A DNA stretch of 64,000 nt from Streptomyces sp. NBC_00190 (GCF_036203305.1 NZ_CP108131.1:248001-312000), one strand, 5' to 3'; shown: positions 35,850 to 44,982, counted from the stretch's first letter. Notes: generated by a model from the letters alone, not told the origin. Numbers and translations: made by a program.

Positions 35850-36262
35850 GGTGGGCTCTCCCGTCGTCGGTCGGCCGGTCGGCCGACCGGCTCCTCACCC
35901 GCGGCTCCTTCTTCGTCGCCGCTAGGTCCGAGCCGGCCGCGGAGGGCTTCGAGCTCGGCTCGCAGGCGGCGGTTCTCCTGTTCCAGGGGGCTGCCTGTGT
36001 GCCGGGTGGAGAGGGAGGGGTCGTGCTCCCACCAGTCGATTCCCATCTCCTTGGCCTTGTCCACGGAGGCGATCAGGATCCGGAGTTTGATGGTCAACAG
36101 CTCGATGTCGAGGAGGTTGATGCGGATGTCGCCGGCGATGACGATGCCCTTGTCCAGGACCCGCTCCAGGATGTCGGCGAGGCTGGAGGAGGAGGTCTGC
36201 CCGTACGGCACCGGCGAGCGGGAGGCGAAGCTTCCGGGTCGGCCGGGCAGGGATTCACTCAC
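35846..36262 (-). CDS. gvpJ: gas vesicle protein GvpJ, copy 2
   Basis: The 138-residue product has SSLADILERVLDKGIVIAGD and KEMGIDWWEHDPSLSTRHTG identical or nearly so to copy 1. The C-terminal tail differs (RGRLGPSGDEEGAAGEEPVG) and lacks the EREGE repeat of copy 1. The GTG start gives VSESLPGRPG. It is coupled to gvpL. Confidence 0.9.
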   Translation of the reverse strand: MSESLPGRPGSFASRSPVPYGQTSSSSLADILERVLDKGIVIAGDIRINLLDIELLTIKLRILIASVDKAKEMGIDWWEHDPSLSTRHTGSPLEQENRRLRAELEALRGRLGPSGDEEGAAGEEPVGRPADRRRESPP

Positions 36263-36283
36263 GACGGCCCCTCCTTCCTCAAC

Positions 36284-36532
36284 TCAGGGAAGCTGCTGCC
36301 GGAATGCTGCGATCTCTTCCAGCCGGTCGATCAGCTCGTCCTCTTCGCGGTCGAAGGTCTCCTGGTCGATCTCTCCGCGCAACAGCTGCTGCTCCAGCTC
36401 GGCCAGCTGGCGCCAGATCGGAGCGGGGTCGTAGTACTCCTCTTCGGCCTTGTCGACCACGCGCTGGGCGACCCAGGTGACAGCGCGTACCGGTGCGACA
36501 GGAAGCGTCAGCAGGTAGGTCAGGAGTCCCAT
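36284..36532 (-). CDS. gvpG: gas vesicle protein GvpG, copy 2
   Basis: The 82-residue product is the same length as copy 1, with about ten substitutions (for example AVTWVAQRVVDKAEEEYYDP against GVVWVAQRVVDK). GvpG helps shell assembly. The gene lies between gvpF and gvpJ. Confidence 0.9.
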   Translation of the reverse strand: MGLLTYLLTLPVAPVRAVTWVAQRVVDKAEEEYYDPAPIWRQLAELEQQLLRGEIDQETFDREEDELIDRLEEIAAFRQQLP

Positions 36533-36559
36533 AGCGTTCCCCCTTCGTGAGCGGGGTGG

Positions 36560-37279
36560 TTACTGGACGAAGCTGTAGGGGGGCAGCGGTCCGGAGAAGC
36601 GCAGGTCGATGTCGCTGCCGATCTCCCGGGTCAGGTTGACCTCAGCGGTACGCAGGGCCTCCTTGTGCTCTTCAGGTACGAGGAGGGAGAGGTTGAGGAA
36701 GTCGCTCCCGGCGGGCGGGTGAGCCAGATGCTCGCGGGAGAAGGGGACGAGGGCCTCGGTCAGGCCGGCCGCCAGGGTTTCCTGGCGTACCTGCACCTCG
36801 CGGGCGACTATTTCGCCCAGTGCGAGCGGCAGGCCCGGATCTCGGTCTCCGCCGCGGATCCGGTCGTTGAGGTCGTTCGCCTCAGGCACGTCCTGAAGGA
36901 TCTGCTCCAGCAGGGGTGCCTCATCGGCCTGCGAGGCCCTGACGTGGTACTCGGCGCAGCCCTCCAGGCGCTTGAGCGCGCCGAGGTAGCTCTCCGCGTT
37001 GGAGTCAAGTGCCTGGCGGACCGCGAGGTCGTCGGTGGCGATGTAGCCGAACTGCAGCGGCAGGATCACCCCATCGGCCATCAGCAGCTCCTGGACCTGT
37101 TGGTGGGCGGTGAGGTCGCGGCGTTTGGGCCGGATTTCCTCGGCGATGTCGCTGACCACCGCACACAGCGGTCCAGCGGTGACCGTGCGCAGCGGGGAGG
37201 GGTCGACACCGACGCTGCTGCCGCCGTCCAGGCGCAGGGGGTGGTCCTTCGCGGTGATCGAGTAGACGTAGAGCGGCAT
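36560..37279 (-). CDS. gvpF: gas vesicle protein GvpF, copy 2
   Basis: The 239-residue product starts MPLYVYSITAKDHPLRLDGG and ends FSGPLPPYSFVQ, parallel to copy 1. The gap to gvpA is again three bases. Divergence is greatest around residues 20-30 and the helix near 100. Confidence 0.9.
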   Translation of the reverse strand: MPLYVYSITAKDHPLRLDGGSSVGVDPSPLRTVTAGPLCAVVSDIAEEIRPKRRDLTAHQQVQELLMADGVILPLQFGYIATDDLAVRQALDSNAESYLGALKRLEGCAEYHVRASQADEAPLLEQILQDVPEANDLNDRIRGGDRDPGLPLALGEIVAREVQVRQETLAAGLTEALVPFSREHLAHPPAGSDFLNLSLLVPEEHKEALRTAEVNLTREIGSDIDLRFSGPLPPYSFVQ

Positions 37280-37282
37280 CGG

Positions 37283-37747
37283 TTACTCCTTCTCCCTCCG
37301 TACGGGGCGCCGGGCAGCAGGCCGCCGCCGCCTGGGCGCCTCTTCCTCCGCCTCTTCGTCCTCTTCCGGCTCCGGGGACTTGGAGAATTTACCGGTCACG
37401 GAATCGGTCACGGCCTCGACGGCTCCGCTGATGGCTCCCTTTGCCTTCCCGCGGGCCCCGCCTTCGAGCATGTTGCCCATGACGTCGGGAAGCTGGGCGG
37501 GGGCCTTGCGGCCTGCTTCGAGGTCGAGGCGGTTGCAGGCCTCGGCGAAGCGAAGGTAGGTGTCGACGCTGGCCACCACGATCCGCGCGTCGATCTTAAT
37601 GAGTTCGATGCCCACCAGTGAGACGCGGACGAAGACGTCGATGACCAGCCCGCGGTCGAGGATGAGCTCCAGGACGTCGTAGAGGCTGCTCGTGCCGCCT
37701 CCTTGCCCTCGGGCGACGGGGCCGCCGCCCTGCGGCACCATGGTCAT
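37283..37747 (-). CDS. gvpA: major gas vesicle shell protein GvpA, copy 2
   Basis: The 154-residue product has the GvpA core with one or two changes from copy 1 ([20 protein letters not shown]) and a tail with [20 protein letters not shown] and a Glu/Arg end. The first 20 residues differ ([15 protein letters not shown]). Conservation of the rib-forming core suggests both copies remain under selection. Confidence 0.9.
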   Translation of the reverse strand: MTMVPQGGGPVARGQGGGTSSLYDVLELILDRGLVIDVFVRVSLVGIELIKIDARIVVASVDTYLRFAEACNRLDLEAGRKAPAQLPDVMGNMLEGGARGKAKGAISGAVEAVTDSVTGKFSKSPEPEEDEEAEEEAPRRRRPAARRPVRREKE

Positions 37748-37777
37748 GGCGCCTCCTTCCGCCGGCCTCCCGAGCGC

Positions 37778-38152
37778 TCACGGCAGCCGGTCGATCATGC
37801 CGCGGGTGTAGCGGCGCGTGCGTTCGTAGGAGATCAGCTCGCCGTCCTCGTCCAGCGCGACCCGGTAGCTGGCCATCACGCTGGTGGTGTCCGGGATGCG
37901 TTCCAGCTCCACCACCTCCACCTGCGCCTCCCAGCCGTCCTCGGTCGGCTTGAGCGAGGAGACGGAATCCGGAAGCCGGCCCAGAAGTTCAGCGAGCTGC
38001 CGCGCCGCAGCCCGCATAGCCGCCGCCGCGCCAGCCGTTCCGGAATGGCGCCGGGGCGCACCGCGCCTGGGCGTGTTCCTGTCCTGCCCTGCGCCATCGC
38101 CGGCGGCGTGCGACGAGGCTCGCCGGGGGCGTGCAGGTTCCGCTGCGGCCAT
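37778..38152 (-). CDS. gvpO: gas vesicle protein GvpO, copy 2
   Basis: The 124-residue product shares the C-terminal GvpO domain with copy 1 almost exactly (DGWEAQVEVVELERIPDTTS and so on) but differs in the basic head. It opens the leftward gvp operon of copy 2 with a GGGAAGGGG site. Confidence 0.85.
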   Translation of the reverse strand: MAAAEPARPRRASSHAAGDGAGQDRNTPRRGAPRRHSGTAGAAAAMRAAARQLAELLGRLPDSVSSLKPTEDGWEAQVEVVELERIPDTTSVMASYRVALDEDGELISYERTRRYTRGMIDRLP

Positions 38153-38338
38153 ATGCCCCTTCCCTGGGGAGACGGCATCACAGAAACTAGAATGTCACCA
38201 AAATCAGGTATAAGCCCCGCATCGGGGCATAAGCCTTTTTGGGACGGCCCCGGCCAGACCCCTCCTCATCGGCGGGCGGCACGCGCGCGGTGATCTGCTG
38301 CCCACCAAGACCGTAAGCGCCCTGGCAGGGGAATGATC
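38153..38338. promoter_or_regulatory. divergent gvpO/gvpY promoter region, copy 2
   Basis: It contains the 21-base block shared with copy 1 (38178-38198) at an identical distance from gvpO. The remainder, on the gvpY side, is only loosely similar between copies. Confidence 0.5.
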
Positions 38339-39226
38339 ATGGAGGACACCACCAAGATCGCGCTCGCAGCCGCTGTGGCTGGGGGATACCCACTCGGCCG
38401 GGCGAAGAAGGGCCGCCTGGCGTTCACCGTGGCAACCTATCTCGCCGGTCGCCGCTTCGGACTCGAACCCGGACAGCTGCTCAAGGAACGGGCCTCTCGG
38501 CTCAAGGAGATGCCGCAGTTCGAAGAACTGGCCGAGCAGCTGCGCGGCGAAGCCCTCGACGCCGGCCGGCAGGCGCTGGCCGTCGCGGCCAACCGCAAGC
38601 TCGCAGACCTCGCCGGCTCACTGCACGAGCGCACTCTCGAACTCTCCCGCGGCACCACTGGAAGCGGTCGGGACAGCGAGGACGAGGACGAGGAACCGTA
38701 CGAGGGCGAGGAAGCCGAGGACTACGCGGAAGAGGACGAGGAGGGGTACGCCGAGCCCGAGGACGAAGCGGAAGAAGACGAAGAGGAAGAGACGGAGGAG
38801 GAAGAGGAGCCTCCCCCGCCGCCCCGCCGGGCCCGCACCTCGGACCGCGCCCGGAGCGGCAAGACCGCGGCCTCCGGCCGGAGGGTCGCCCAGCGACCCG
38901 CCCCGGCGAAGAAGGCAGCACCTGCGAAGAAGTCCGCCCCAGCGAAGAAGACAGCCGCGAAGACGTCCTCACCTGCCAGGAAGGCGGCGGCGAAGAAGAG
39001 CGCTGGCGGGCGCCCGGCGAAGAAGAGCGCGCCCGCCAAGAAGAGCTCCCCCAGGGCGGTTGCGAGGAAGAGCAGCGCCCCGCCGCGCAAGAGGAGCAGG
39101 GGGCAGAGCCCGGCACGCAAGAGCGCCGCCACCAAGGCCACCACCAAAAAGAGCACAGGCCGCAGCCCGGCCCGTAAGACGGCCGCCAAGAAGCCGGCTG
39201 CCCGCAAGCCCTCCACGCGGAGGTAG
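38339..39226 (+). CDS. gvpY: gas-vesicle-associated protein GvpY, copy 2
   Basis: The product of about 295 residues has the same three-part plan as copy 1: head (MEDTTKIALAAAVAGGYPLG and RRFGLEPGQLLKERASRLKE), an acidic run (about 115-165) and an H1-like basic tail (PAKKAAPAKKSAPAKKTAAK). The tail is shorter by about 20 residues and its repeat units differ, so the low-complexity parts drift faster than the head. The 3-base gap to gvpZ is preserved. Confidence 0.75.
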   Translation: MEDTTKIALAAAVAGGYPLGRAKKGRLAFTVATYLAGRRFGLEPGQLLKERASRLKEMPQFEELAEQLRGEALDAGRQALAVAANRKLADLAGSLHERTLELSRGTTGSGRDSEDEDEEPYEGEEAEDYAEEDEEGYAEPEDEAEEDEEEETEEEEEPPPPPRRARTSDRARSGKTAASGRRVAQRPAPAKKAAPAKKSAPAKKTAAKTSSPARKAAAKKSAGGRPAKKSAPAKKSSPRAVARKSSAPPRKRSRGQSPARKSAATKATTKKSTGRSPARKTAAKKPAARKPSTRR

Positions 39227-39229
39227 GCC

Positions 39230-40246
39230 ATGGCAAGCTCAGCCCGCACCAGCTCGCCTCAGGCCCCCTCTGGGGTGGACCAGCTACTGAAGGAACTCTC
39301 GGGTTACCTCGCCGCCCAAGCCGAGCAGCTGGCCGACAAGGCCGCCGACAAGCTCTCCGATGTCACCGATCAGCTCTACGACGTCGCCGACAACAACGGC
39401 AGCCTCTCGGATATGGTCGGCATCGGTGGTCGGCTCCTGCAGGGCGACTCCCCCCTCAAAGCCATCGCCGGCCAGAAGCTCGCCAACCTCAAGGACAAAA
39501 TCACCGAGGCCTTCGGCGGCGGTAAAGGCCGCAAGAGCGGCGGCGGCAAGGTAGTCAACATCGTAGAAGCGATCGACGTCGGCCTCCCGCTGCGCACGAC
39601 CTACGACCACTGGACGCAGTACGAGGACTTCAGCGGCTTCGCCAAAGGCGTCCGCGATGTCTCCCGCGACGACGACACCACCAGCGACTGGAAGGTCAAG
39701 GTGGGACCCTCCACCCGAAGCTGGAAAGCCACCGTCCAGGAACAGATACCCGACGACCGCATCGTGTGGACCTCCCAGGGAGCCAAGGGCACCACCCGCG
39801 GCTGCGTCGCCTTCCACGAACTCGCCCCGTCACTGACCCGCATCGTCATCGTCGTCGAATACCACCCCTCCGGACTGTTCGAAAAGACCGGCAACCTATG
39901 GCGGGCCCAGGGGCGTCGCCTGCGCCTGGACCTCAAGAACTTCCTGCGCTACACCATGCTCACCACCGACGAACCAGAAGGCTGGCGCGGCGAGATCCGC
40001 GACGGCGAAGTCGTCCAGACGCACGAAGAAGCCCTCGAAGAAGAACAAGCCGAAGACGCAGAGGAAGACGAGTACAGCGCCGAAGAGGACGAGAGCGAGG
40101 CCGAAGAGGAGGACGAGAGCGAGGAGCAGGGCGAAGAAGGAGCCGAGGAAGAGGACTACGAAGAGGACTACACCGCCAACCAAGACGAACCCGAGGAAGA
40201 AGCCGACGGAGAAGAGCACGAAGCCTCTCCATCTCGCCGACGCTGA
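39230..40246 (+). CDS. gvpZ: gas-vesicle-associated SRPBCC protein GvpZ, copy 2
   Basis: The 338-residue product keeps the helical head (LLKELSGYLAAQAEQLADKA), the SRPBCC domain (FSGFAKGVRDVSRDDDTTSD, RSWKATVQEQIPDDRIVWTS, RIVIVVEYHPSGLFEKTGNL) and an acidic tail ending EASPSRRR. The SRPBCC core is highly similar to copy 1; the acidic tail is shorter by about 30 residues and arranged differently. Confidence 0.8.
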   Translation: MASSARTSSPQAPSGVDQLLKELSGYLAAQAEQLADKAADKLSDVTDQLYDVADNNGSLSDMVGIGGRLLQGDSPLKAIAGQKLANLKDKITEAFGGGKGRKSGGGKVVNIVEAIDVGLPLRTTYDHWTQYEDFSGFAKGVRDVSRDDDTTSDWKVKVGPSTRSWKATVQEQIPDDRIVWTSQGAKGTTRGCVAFHELAPSLTRIVIVVEYHPSGLFEKTGNLWRAQGRRLRLDLKNFLRYTMLTTDEPEGWRGEIRDGEVVQTHEEALEEEQAEDAEEDEYSAEEDESEAEEEDESEEQGEEGAEEEDYEEDYTANQDEPEEEADGEEHEASPSRRR

Positions 40247-40268
40247 CGCCGACAGCCCGCATGAGGAC

Positions 40269-40286
40269 CCCCTGGGACGCCAGGGG
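40269..40286. terminator. short hairpin after gvpZ copy 2
   Basis: CCCCTGG and CCAGGGG arms (40269-40275 and 40280-40286) with a four-base loop lie 22 bases after the stop, before a convergent csbD-like gene. Confidence 0.45.
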
Positions 40287-40368
40287 CACACACGTGAGGG
40301 CCGGCGCAGAGCATCTCCCGCCGACCCTCACCCCCGGGCACCTCACGACTCAACATCACCTCGGCGTC

Positions 40369-40542
40369 TCAATGCTTCAGTGTGTCTTTCGCCTTCTGAA
40401 CAGTCTGCTTGGCGTCGCCAAGCGCCTGCTCGCCCCGCCCCTTGGCCTCCAGAGATTCGTTCCCCACAGCCTTGCCAGTGGTCTCCTTCATTTTCCCCTT
40501 GCTCGTCTTCGCCACGTTCTTGACCTTCTTACCCGCACCCAT
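40369..40542 (-). CDS. CsbD family stress protein
   Basis: The 57-residue product MGAGKKVKNVAKTSKGKMKE, TTGKAVGNESLEAKGRGEQA, LGDAKQTVQKAKDTLKH has the K-G-x-x-K-E-x-x-G-K-x-x-G-(N/D)-x-x-L-E-x-x-G motif of CsbD, a small general-stress protein in Bacillus and Streptomyces. It is probably helical and cytosolic. MGAGKK at 40542 is preferred to the upstream ATG. Confidence 0.85.
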   Translation of the reverse strand: MGAGKKVKNVAKTSKGKMKETTGKAVGNESLEAKGRGEQALGDAKQTVQKAKDTLKH

Positions 40543-40752
40543 CCCTCTCACCTCCAGACCGCTCAGCGCGGCACTACGGCTTGCTCAGCCTCTACCCCGC
40601 ATACACGAACCAACACACAATCCGATACAAACGGGATGGAAGGTGAGATGGTCGGCCGCCGCGGCGGTTGCGCCTGCGCGAGTAGGCCCGTTGCCAGGAC
40701 CACCGCGGACCGGAGGCGTAGCCAGCCAATCGCCCTGGGTACACGTAAGGCG

Positions 40753-40830
40753 GCCACTTCCCATGCCTCTTTCACCTTGCTTGCTCTTGGTGGCCTTCGT
40801 CACGTTCTCGATCTTCTTTCCTGCGCCCAC
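40753..40830 (-). pseudogene. CsbD-like scrap
   Basis: The frame reads VGAGKKIENVTKATKSKQGE and RGMGSG, resembling the beginning of the CsbD protein at 40369-40542 before it diverges. The rest of the domain is gone. Otherwise 40543-40971 has no gene. Confidence 0.5.
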
Positions 40831-40971
40831 CCGGCTAACGGTGCCAACCCAGCCTCTTCCTCGAAAAGACAACAAGAACGCGCTTGGCGAAAGCCGCAAC
40901 GGCAGATGAATCGTTTGAGATTCAGCTATGCGGATATATCCATGGGTGTCTGGACTTCGAAGGGACCCGAC

Positions 40972-41142
40972 ATGAGTGCCGGTGAGAAAGCGAAGGCTGA
41001 GATCGAACGAGTTACAGGGAGGGCTGTGAAGAAAGCAGCCCACGCCCTGGGCAAGGAGTCTCTCGCCGCCAAAGGCGCCGCTCTGGAGGCCCGGGGCAAT
41101 GCACGACGCACCAAGGAGAAGGGCAAGGACGCGTTCCGTTGA
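40972..41142 (+). CDS. CsbD family stress protein, second type
   Basis: The 56-residue product MSAGEKAKAEIERVTGRAVK, KAAHALGKESLAAKGAALEA, RGNARRTKEKGKDAFR fits the CsbD pattern but with different spacing and an Ala-rich helix. The ATG at 40972 was chosen within a longer frame because the upstream extension is unlikely. It precedes a GlsB-type gene by 80 bases on the same strand, so the two may be an operon. Confidence 0.75.
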   Translation: MSAGEKAKAEIERVTGRAVKKAAHALGKESLAAKGAALEARGNARRTKEKGKDAFR

Positions 41143-41222
41143 CCGCGCGCGCCAAGGCGACTTTCGCCTGCGTGCGGAGCCAGCATTAGCGCGTCTCTTT
41201 GCACGACAGGACAGAAGGAATC

Positions 41223-41486
41223 ATGGGAATACTTGCTTGGATCCTTATCGGGCTGCTCGCGGGCATCATCGCCAAAATGCTGATGCCCGGGAAGGACCCG
41301 GGCGGCCTCATCGTCACCACGCTGATCGGCATCGCGGGCGGCCTGCTCGGCGGATGGCTCGGCAAGGTGATCTTCGGCGTCGACTCCATCGACGGCTTCT
41401 TCGAGCTGTCGACGTGGATCGCCGCCATCATCGGCTCCTTCATCCTCCTCGGCGTCTTCCGCCTGTTCAGGCGTGCGACGCGGTAA
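41223..41486 (+). CDS. GlsB/YeaQ/YmgE family stress membrane protein, copy 2
   Basis: The 87-residue product WILIGLLAGIIAKMLMPGKD, LIVTTLIGIAGGLLGGWLGK and IAAIIGSFILLGVFRLFRRA closely parallels the one at 15497-15775. Three spans with glycine zippers and a Pro-Gly-Lys-Asp loop are present. A preceding CsbD gene and a following hairpin (41522-41561) are consistent with a stress operon. Confidence 0.9.
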   Translation: MGILAWILIGLLAGIIAKMLMPGKDPGGLIVTTLIGIAGGLLGGWLGKVIFGVDSIDGFFELSTWIAAIIGSFILLGVFRLFRRATR

Positions 41487-41521
41487 CGGGTCGACGACCG
41501 AGGTGACGGATTCCCACACGT

Positions 41522-41561
41522 GAAACGGCTTCCCCTCCGCCGGAGAGGGCGAAGCCGTTTC
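41522..41561. terminator. hairpin terminator
   Basis: Arms 41522-41532 and 41551-41561 pair perfectly over 11 bases and extend partially inward, 35 bases after the GlsB stop. Confidence 0.8.
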
Positions 41562-42197
41562 GTCTTTCGCCTGCCACGGCCGGGCGGCCGGGGCGCGATC
41601 GAGGGCTCATGCCGCACCGGCACGCGGTCCCGACCGCCGGTGCGGCACCCAGGTCCCAGGTCGGCCCGGGTCGCCCTAAGCACGGCATGAGGCACCACAC
41701 GGCACGAAACACACGCCCGAGTGCCCGCCGCACGCCCCACACCATCAGTCGCACACTCCACACCATCAGTCGCATGGAAATCCGGCCCATGACGGCGCGG
41801 GGTGACCAGCGCGCGAGCGCCCGACGCCTGCTCCATTTGTGGCGGCGGCCCCTTGAGGTGAACTTCACGAGCGTCTCCTGACGGCCACGAAACTAGGGAA
41901 AACGCTGATTACGGCGCTGCCAGCGCCAAGCGCGAGGCCGTGGGCCCCACCTGGCAGCAGCGCCGATGCGATGACTCCGGCGGAGGCCGCACCGTCCGTC
42001 CGGCGCACCGGTCACCATGGGATCGCTGGGACCCCTTGCCCACACAGGGACTCCTCCATAAGCCCGTCTACTCCCCTATTTCGACTCCCAAACATAGAGA
42101 ACGCCGCCGACGTCGATCTCGGCTTGAACCGCCCGGCACCGGGCAGGCGCCCTATGGAAAGGCCTTGGAGGCACGTCTCCATCCACGGGAGATAGCC
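41562..42197. other. gap with a short direct repeat, no gene
   Basis: No supported gene. A 17-base unit ending in CATCAGTCGCA occurs twice, at 41737-41753 and 41758-41774, 21 bases apart. Its function is unknown. Confidence 0.4.
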
Positions 42198-42736
42198 ATG
42201 AACACCTCGCATCCGCTGGCCGTCACCGCCGAGGATGGCGGGACGGCCTGGTGCGGGGAAGAGCTCGATCGCCGAGGCGTTGGGGCGGAGGCTGGCCGCT
42301 CCGGTCGTGTCGGTGGATCCGATCGAGGCGGCGATGCGGCGTGCCGGGGTGGATCGCAGCCAGCCCACGGGCCTTGCGGCGTATGTCGTCGCCGAGGCCG
42401 TGGCCGACGGTGTGCTGGCCCTGGGCCACAGAGTGATCATCGATGCGGTCAACGCGGTGAAGGAGGCGCGCGAGCAGTGGCGGCTGCTGGCGGCTCGTCA
42501 CGGCGTGCCGGTGGTGTTCATCGAGGTGGTGTGTTCGGACGCGTCGGTGCATCGCAGGCGGCTTGAGGGCCGGTCCCGGGGGATCGAGGGCTTCGATGAG
42601 CCGACGTGGGAGGCTGTGGAGCGGCGACGGGAGGCGTTCGCCCCGTGGGCCGATGACCCGGCTGGTGCTGGATAGCGTGATCGACTTGCCGTCGAACGTC
42701 GCGACGGCCCTGAAGTTCCTGGCCGCAGCTCCCTGA
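42198..42736 (+). pseudogene. P-loop kinase-like protein with two frameshifts
   Basis: The ATG at 42198 starts MNTSHPLAVTA with a GGAGAT site. A frameshift near 42235 leads into GRPGAGKSSIAEALGRRLAA, a Walker A motif of the AAA/chloramphenicol-phosphotransferase-like kinases, and on through VVSVDPIEAAMRRAGVDR and VFIEVVCSD to WADD. A further frameshift near 42655 leads into RLVLDSVIDLPSNVATALKF. Without shifts the protein is about 178 residues, the family length. Sequencing error is possible but two independent shifts argue for decay. Confidence 0.7.
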
Positions 42737-43061
42737 TTCCTGAACGAACAGGCGCAGCCACAAACCGGTGCTGGCACTGGAGGGCGAGCATTGCGCATCG
42801 CCCTGGACGGCACGAGCGCCCAGCCCAACAGGGCCCACTACCCTGCCGGCATCTCGGCGGCGCGGCTTGGCCAGAGCACCCACCAGCACGGTCCTGGCTT
42901 TGCCCGCACGTGTCGGCGAGGGGTGGGCTTGTCTGCCTCAGGTCCTGACCCGCCTCGTCCGTGCGGGTGACAGTCGCCGGGCGGCCGGGCGCCGCGGTTT
43001 CTGGTGGGGAACCCATCAGGCCGGGCGGGACAGACCCGTCCCGAACACGCATGGAGGCGAC
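42737..43061. other. gap without a supported gene
   Basis: No protein-like frame with a ribosome site was seen. The last bases hold GGAGG, the ribosome site for 43062. Confidence 0.5.
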
Positions 43062-43622
43062 ATGGGGCATGGCGGGAATGTCATCGACGAGCTGATGGCC
43101 GACCACCGGGAGGTGGAGGAGATGTTCAGCCGCATCCAGCCCATGACCGGCGCCGGGCAGGAGCTCCGTGATCTCATCGACGAGATCACCATCGAGCTGG
43201 TGCGGCATTCGGTCGCCGAGGAGCAGTACCTCTACCCGGCGGTACGCGAGCACGTCGAGGGCGGCGGCCGGATGGCGGACAAGGAGATCGAGGACCACGG
43301 CCGCGTCGAGAAGATCCTCAAGCGGCTGGAGAAGATGACCACCGAGGACACACAGATGAGCCCGGTGCTGCAGCAGCTCATGGAGGAGGTCGCTGCCCAC
43401 GTCCAGGACGAGGAGACCAACCTTTTCCCGATGCTGAAGAGAGCCTGCACCCCTGAACAGCTGAACGATCTCGGTGACAAGATCCGCCGTGCCAAGGCCA
43501 TGGCGCCCACCCGCCCGCACCCCGCCGCGCCGAGCACCCCGATGGCAAGCAAGCTCCTCGCACCGGGCGCCGGTCTGGTGGACCGGGCGCGCGACTTCGT
43601 GACCGGCCGCGGCAAGTCCTGA
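43062..43622 (+). CDS. hemerythrin domain protein
   Basis: The 186-residue product has the four-helix hemerythrin pattern: LMADHREVEEMFSRIQP, IELVRHSVAEEQYLYPAVRE, EIEDHGRVEKILKRLEKM, EEVAAHVQDEETNLFPMLKR, giving the conserved His and acidic ligands. A C-terminal extension of about 50 residues (THPHPAA-type Pro/Ala stretch then LVDRARDFVTGRG) is additional to the family. Start 43062 follows GGAGG. It differs from the hemerythrin at 7380-7856 and is not a recent duplicate. Confidence 0.9.
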   Translation: MGHGGNVIDELMADHREVEEMFSRIQPMTGAGQELRDLIDEITIELVRHSVAEEQYLYPAVREHVEGGGRMADKEIEDHGRVEKILKRLEKMTTEDTQMSPVLQQLMEEVAAHVQDEETNLFPMLKRACTPEQLNDLGDKIRRAKAMAPTRPHPAAPSTPMASKLLAPGAGLVDRARDFVTGRGKS

Positions 43623-43633
43623 AGCCCTGACTT

Positions 43634-43676
43634 GGCGGCGGGTCCGACCGACACGGTCGCGCGGGACTCGCCGCCG
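43634..43676. terminator. hairpin terminator
   Basis: Arms with GGCGGCG and CGCCGCC (one mismatch inside 12 pairs) enclose a smaller GACCG...CGGTC hairpin, just after the hemerythrin stop. Confidence 0.55.
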
Positions 43677-43819
43677 CTGGGCAGATGGTGCTGTGCGTCA
43701 CACCGTGCACCCGCCGCTCCCGCCTACACTGGTCGGCCACGAGCGGAGCAGCGCAGCTTCGCGCCGCAGCTCGCGGACCCGGCACGGGCCAGGGCGAGCA
43801 TGCCCCCAAGGAAGCCGCC

Positions 43820-44332
43820 GTGTCCGCCGATCTCGCACCCGTCATAGCCGCCGGCACGCGCTGGCTGCTGACTGCCTTCCCGCCCGCCCCTGGCGCGTTC
43901 AGCCAGGCCCTGGCCGAGATCCAGGCAAGGCAGGCCGTCACTCTCGCCGCCGTCCTGCGCTACCCGACCGCGCTCGACGCGCAGCTGCTGCATCTCCTCG
44001 GCCCAGGCGGAAGCGGCCGGCTGGACTGGCTCACCGGCGCCGAGCACCAGAGCGCCGACGCCGACACCGCCTGGCGAACGTGGGTGGACGAAACCGTCGT
44101 CAGCTGGGCCGCCTGCCTCCTCGCCGACCCCGTCCTCGCCCTTGCCGCCGAAGCCCACCACCTCGTCGACGGTGGCCAGGCTGGTGAGGTCACCCGTCTC
44201 ACACGCCCCGGCGACCACGAACACGACGCCGCGCCCTTGCTGCGCCACCCCGACCTGCTCGAACCGGTCGCCGCCCTCCACCGAGCGCCGCTGCTGGATC
44301 TGCTGGACAACGAGAACGCCGCATTGGGGTAG
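43820..44332 (+). CDS. hypothetical protein
   Basis: The product of about 170 residues starting at GTG 43820 (VSADLAPVIAAGTRWLLTAF) is Ala/Leu-rich and helical throughout: ALAEIQARQAVTLAAVLRYP, LDAQLLHLLGPGGSGRLDWL, DETVVSWAACLLADPVLALA. No family recognised, no signal peptide or clear membrane span. The start is chosen on the AAGGA site; a longer frame opens at 43685. It is convergent with a phosphatase gene three bases away. Confidence 0.5.
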   Translation: MSADLAPVIAAGTRWLLTAFPPAPGAFSQALAEIQARQAVTLAAVLRYPTALDAQLLHLLGPGGSGRLDWLTGAEHQSADADTAWRTWVDETVVSWAACLLADPVLALAAEAHHLVDGGQAGEVTRLTRPGDHEHDAAPLLRHPDLLEPVAALHRAPLLDLLDNENAALG

Positions 44333-44335
44333 GGG

Positions 44336-44896
44336 TCACTCGGCTGGTGACCAGAGGGCCGCCAGGGTCCCGCTGCCTGGGGACAGGCGCTCCCAGCCGC
44401 CGGGCACGTCCACCACCACGACGCCCGAGGTCGGGAACCCCGCCCTCACCCGCTCCAGCAGGTCCGGAGGGCCGTCCCCGCACAGGCCGGAGGCCAGCTC
44501 GTGGATGCCTGAATTGTGGCCGACCAGCGCCAGGCAGTAGAGGCCCGGTCCCCGTTCGGCCAGTACGGTGGCCAGCATGCTCGGGGCCGCGTTGTAGAGC
44601 CGCTCGTCGTACACGGCGGGCGGCGGGTCCTTGAGTGCCGGGACCGCGAGCTGCCAGGTCTGCCGCGTCCTGCGGGCCGGGGAGCACAGCACCAGCTCGG
44701 GCTCGAAACCGGAGTCCGCGAGCCAGCGCCCCGTCCGGGGTGCGTCGGCCTTTCCGCGCTTGCTCAAAGGACGATCGAAATCGTCGATCGGCTGATCCTT
44801 CGGCACGGACTTGGCATGCCGCACCAGCAGCAGCCGGCACCGGGCCGCCCTATCGGAGGCCGGGGACGCCGGCCGGGGCCCGGGATCCGAGGTCAT
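44336..44896 (-). CDS. SixA-like histidine phosphatase
   Basis: The 186-residue product has LLLVRHAKSVPKD (RHG-type motif, about residues 23-35), ADAPRTGRWLADSGFEPELV, CSPARRTRQTW with the second catalytic Arg, and LVGHNSGIHELA with the second His. It matches the SixA branch of the histidine phosphatase superfamily, which removes phosphate from phosphohistidine in HPt domains. MTSDPG at 44896 gives the shortest plausible head. Single gene. Confidence 0.85.
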   Translation of the reverse strand: MTSDPGPRPASPASDRAARCRLLLVRHAKSVPKDQPIDDFDRPLSKRGKADAPRTGRWLADSGFEPELVLCSPARRTRQTWQLAVPALKDPPPAVYDERLYNAAPSMLATVLAERGPGLYCLALVGHNSGIHELASGLCGDGPPDLLERVRAGFPTSGVVVVDVPGGWERLSPGSGTLAALWSPAE

Positions 44897-44982
44897 GGCC
44901 TTCTCCTTCCGGGTGGGTCGGTGGTCGGGTACACCGTCATGCTGGGGTCGGTCCGCGAAGGCGGCACCACGGCGGCCGGCTA

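Noticed and set aside
41737..41774. Direct repeat considered as an iteron of a replication origin
   Set aside because: Only two units, no AT-rich stretch and no replication gene nearby.
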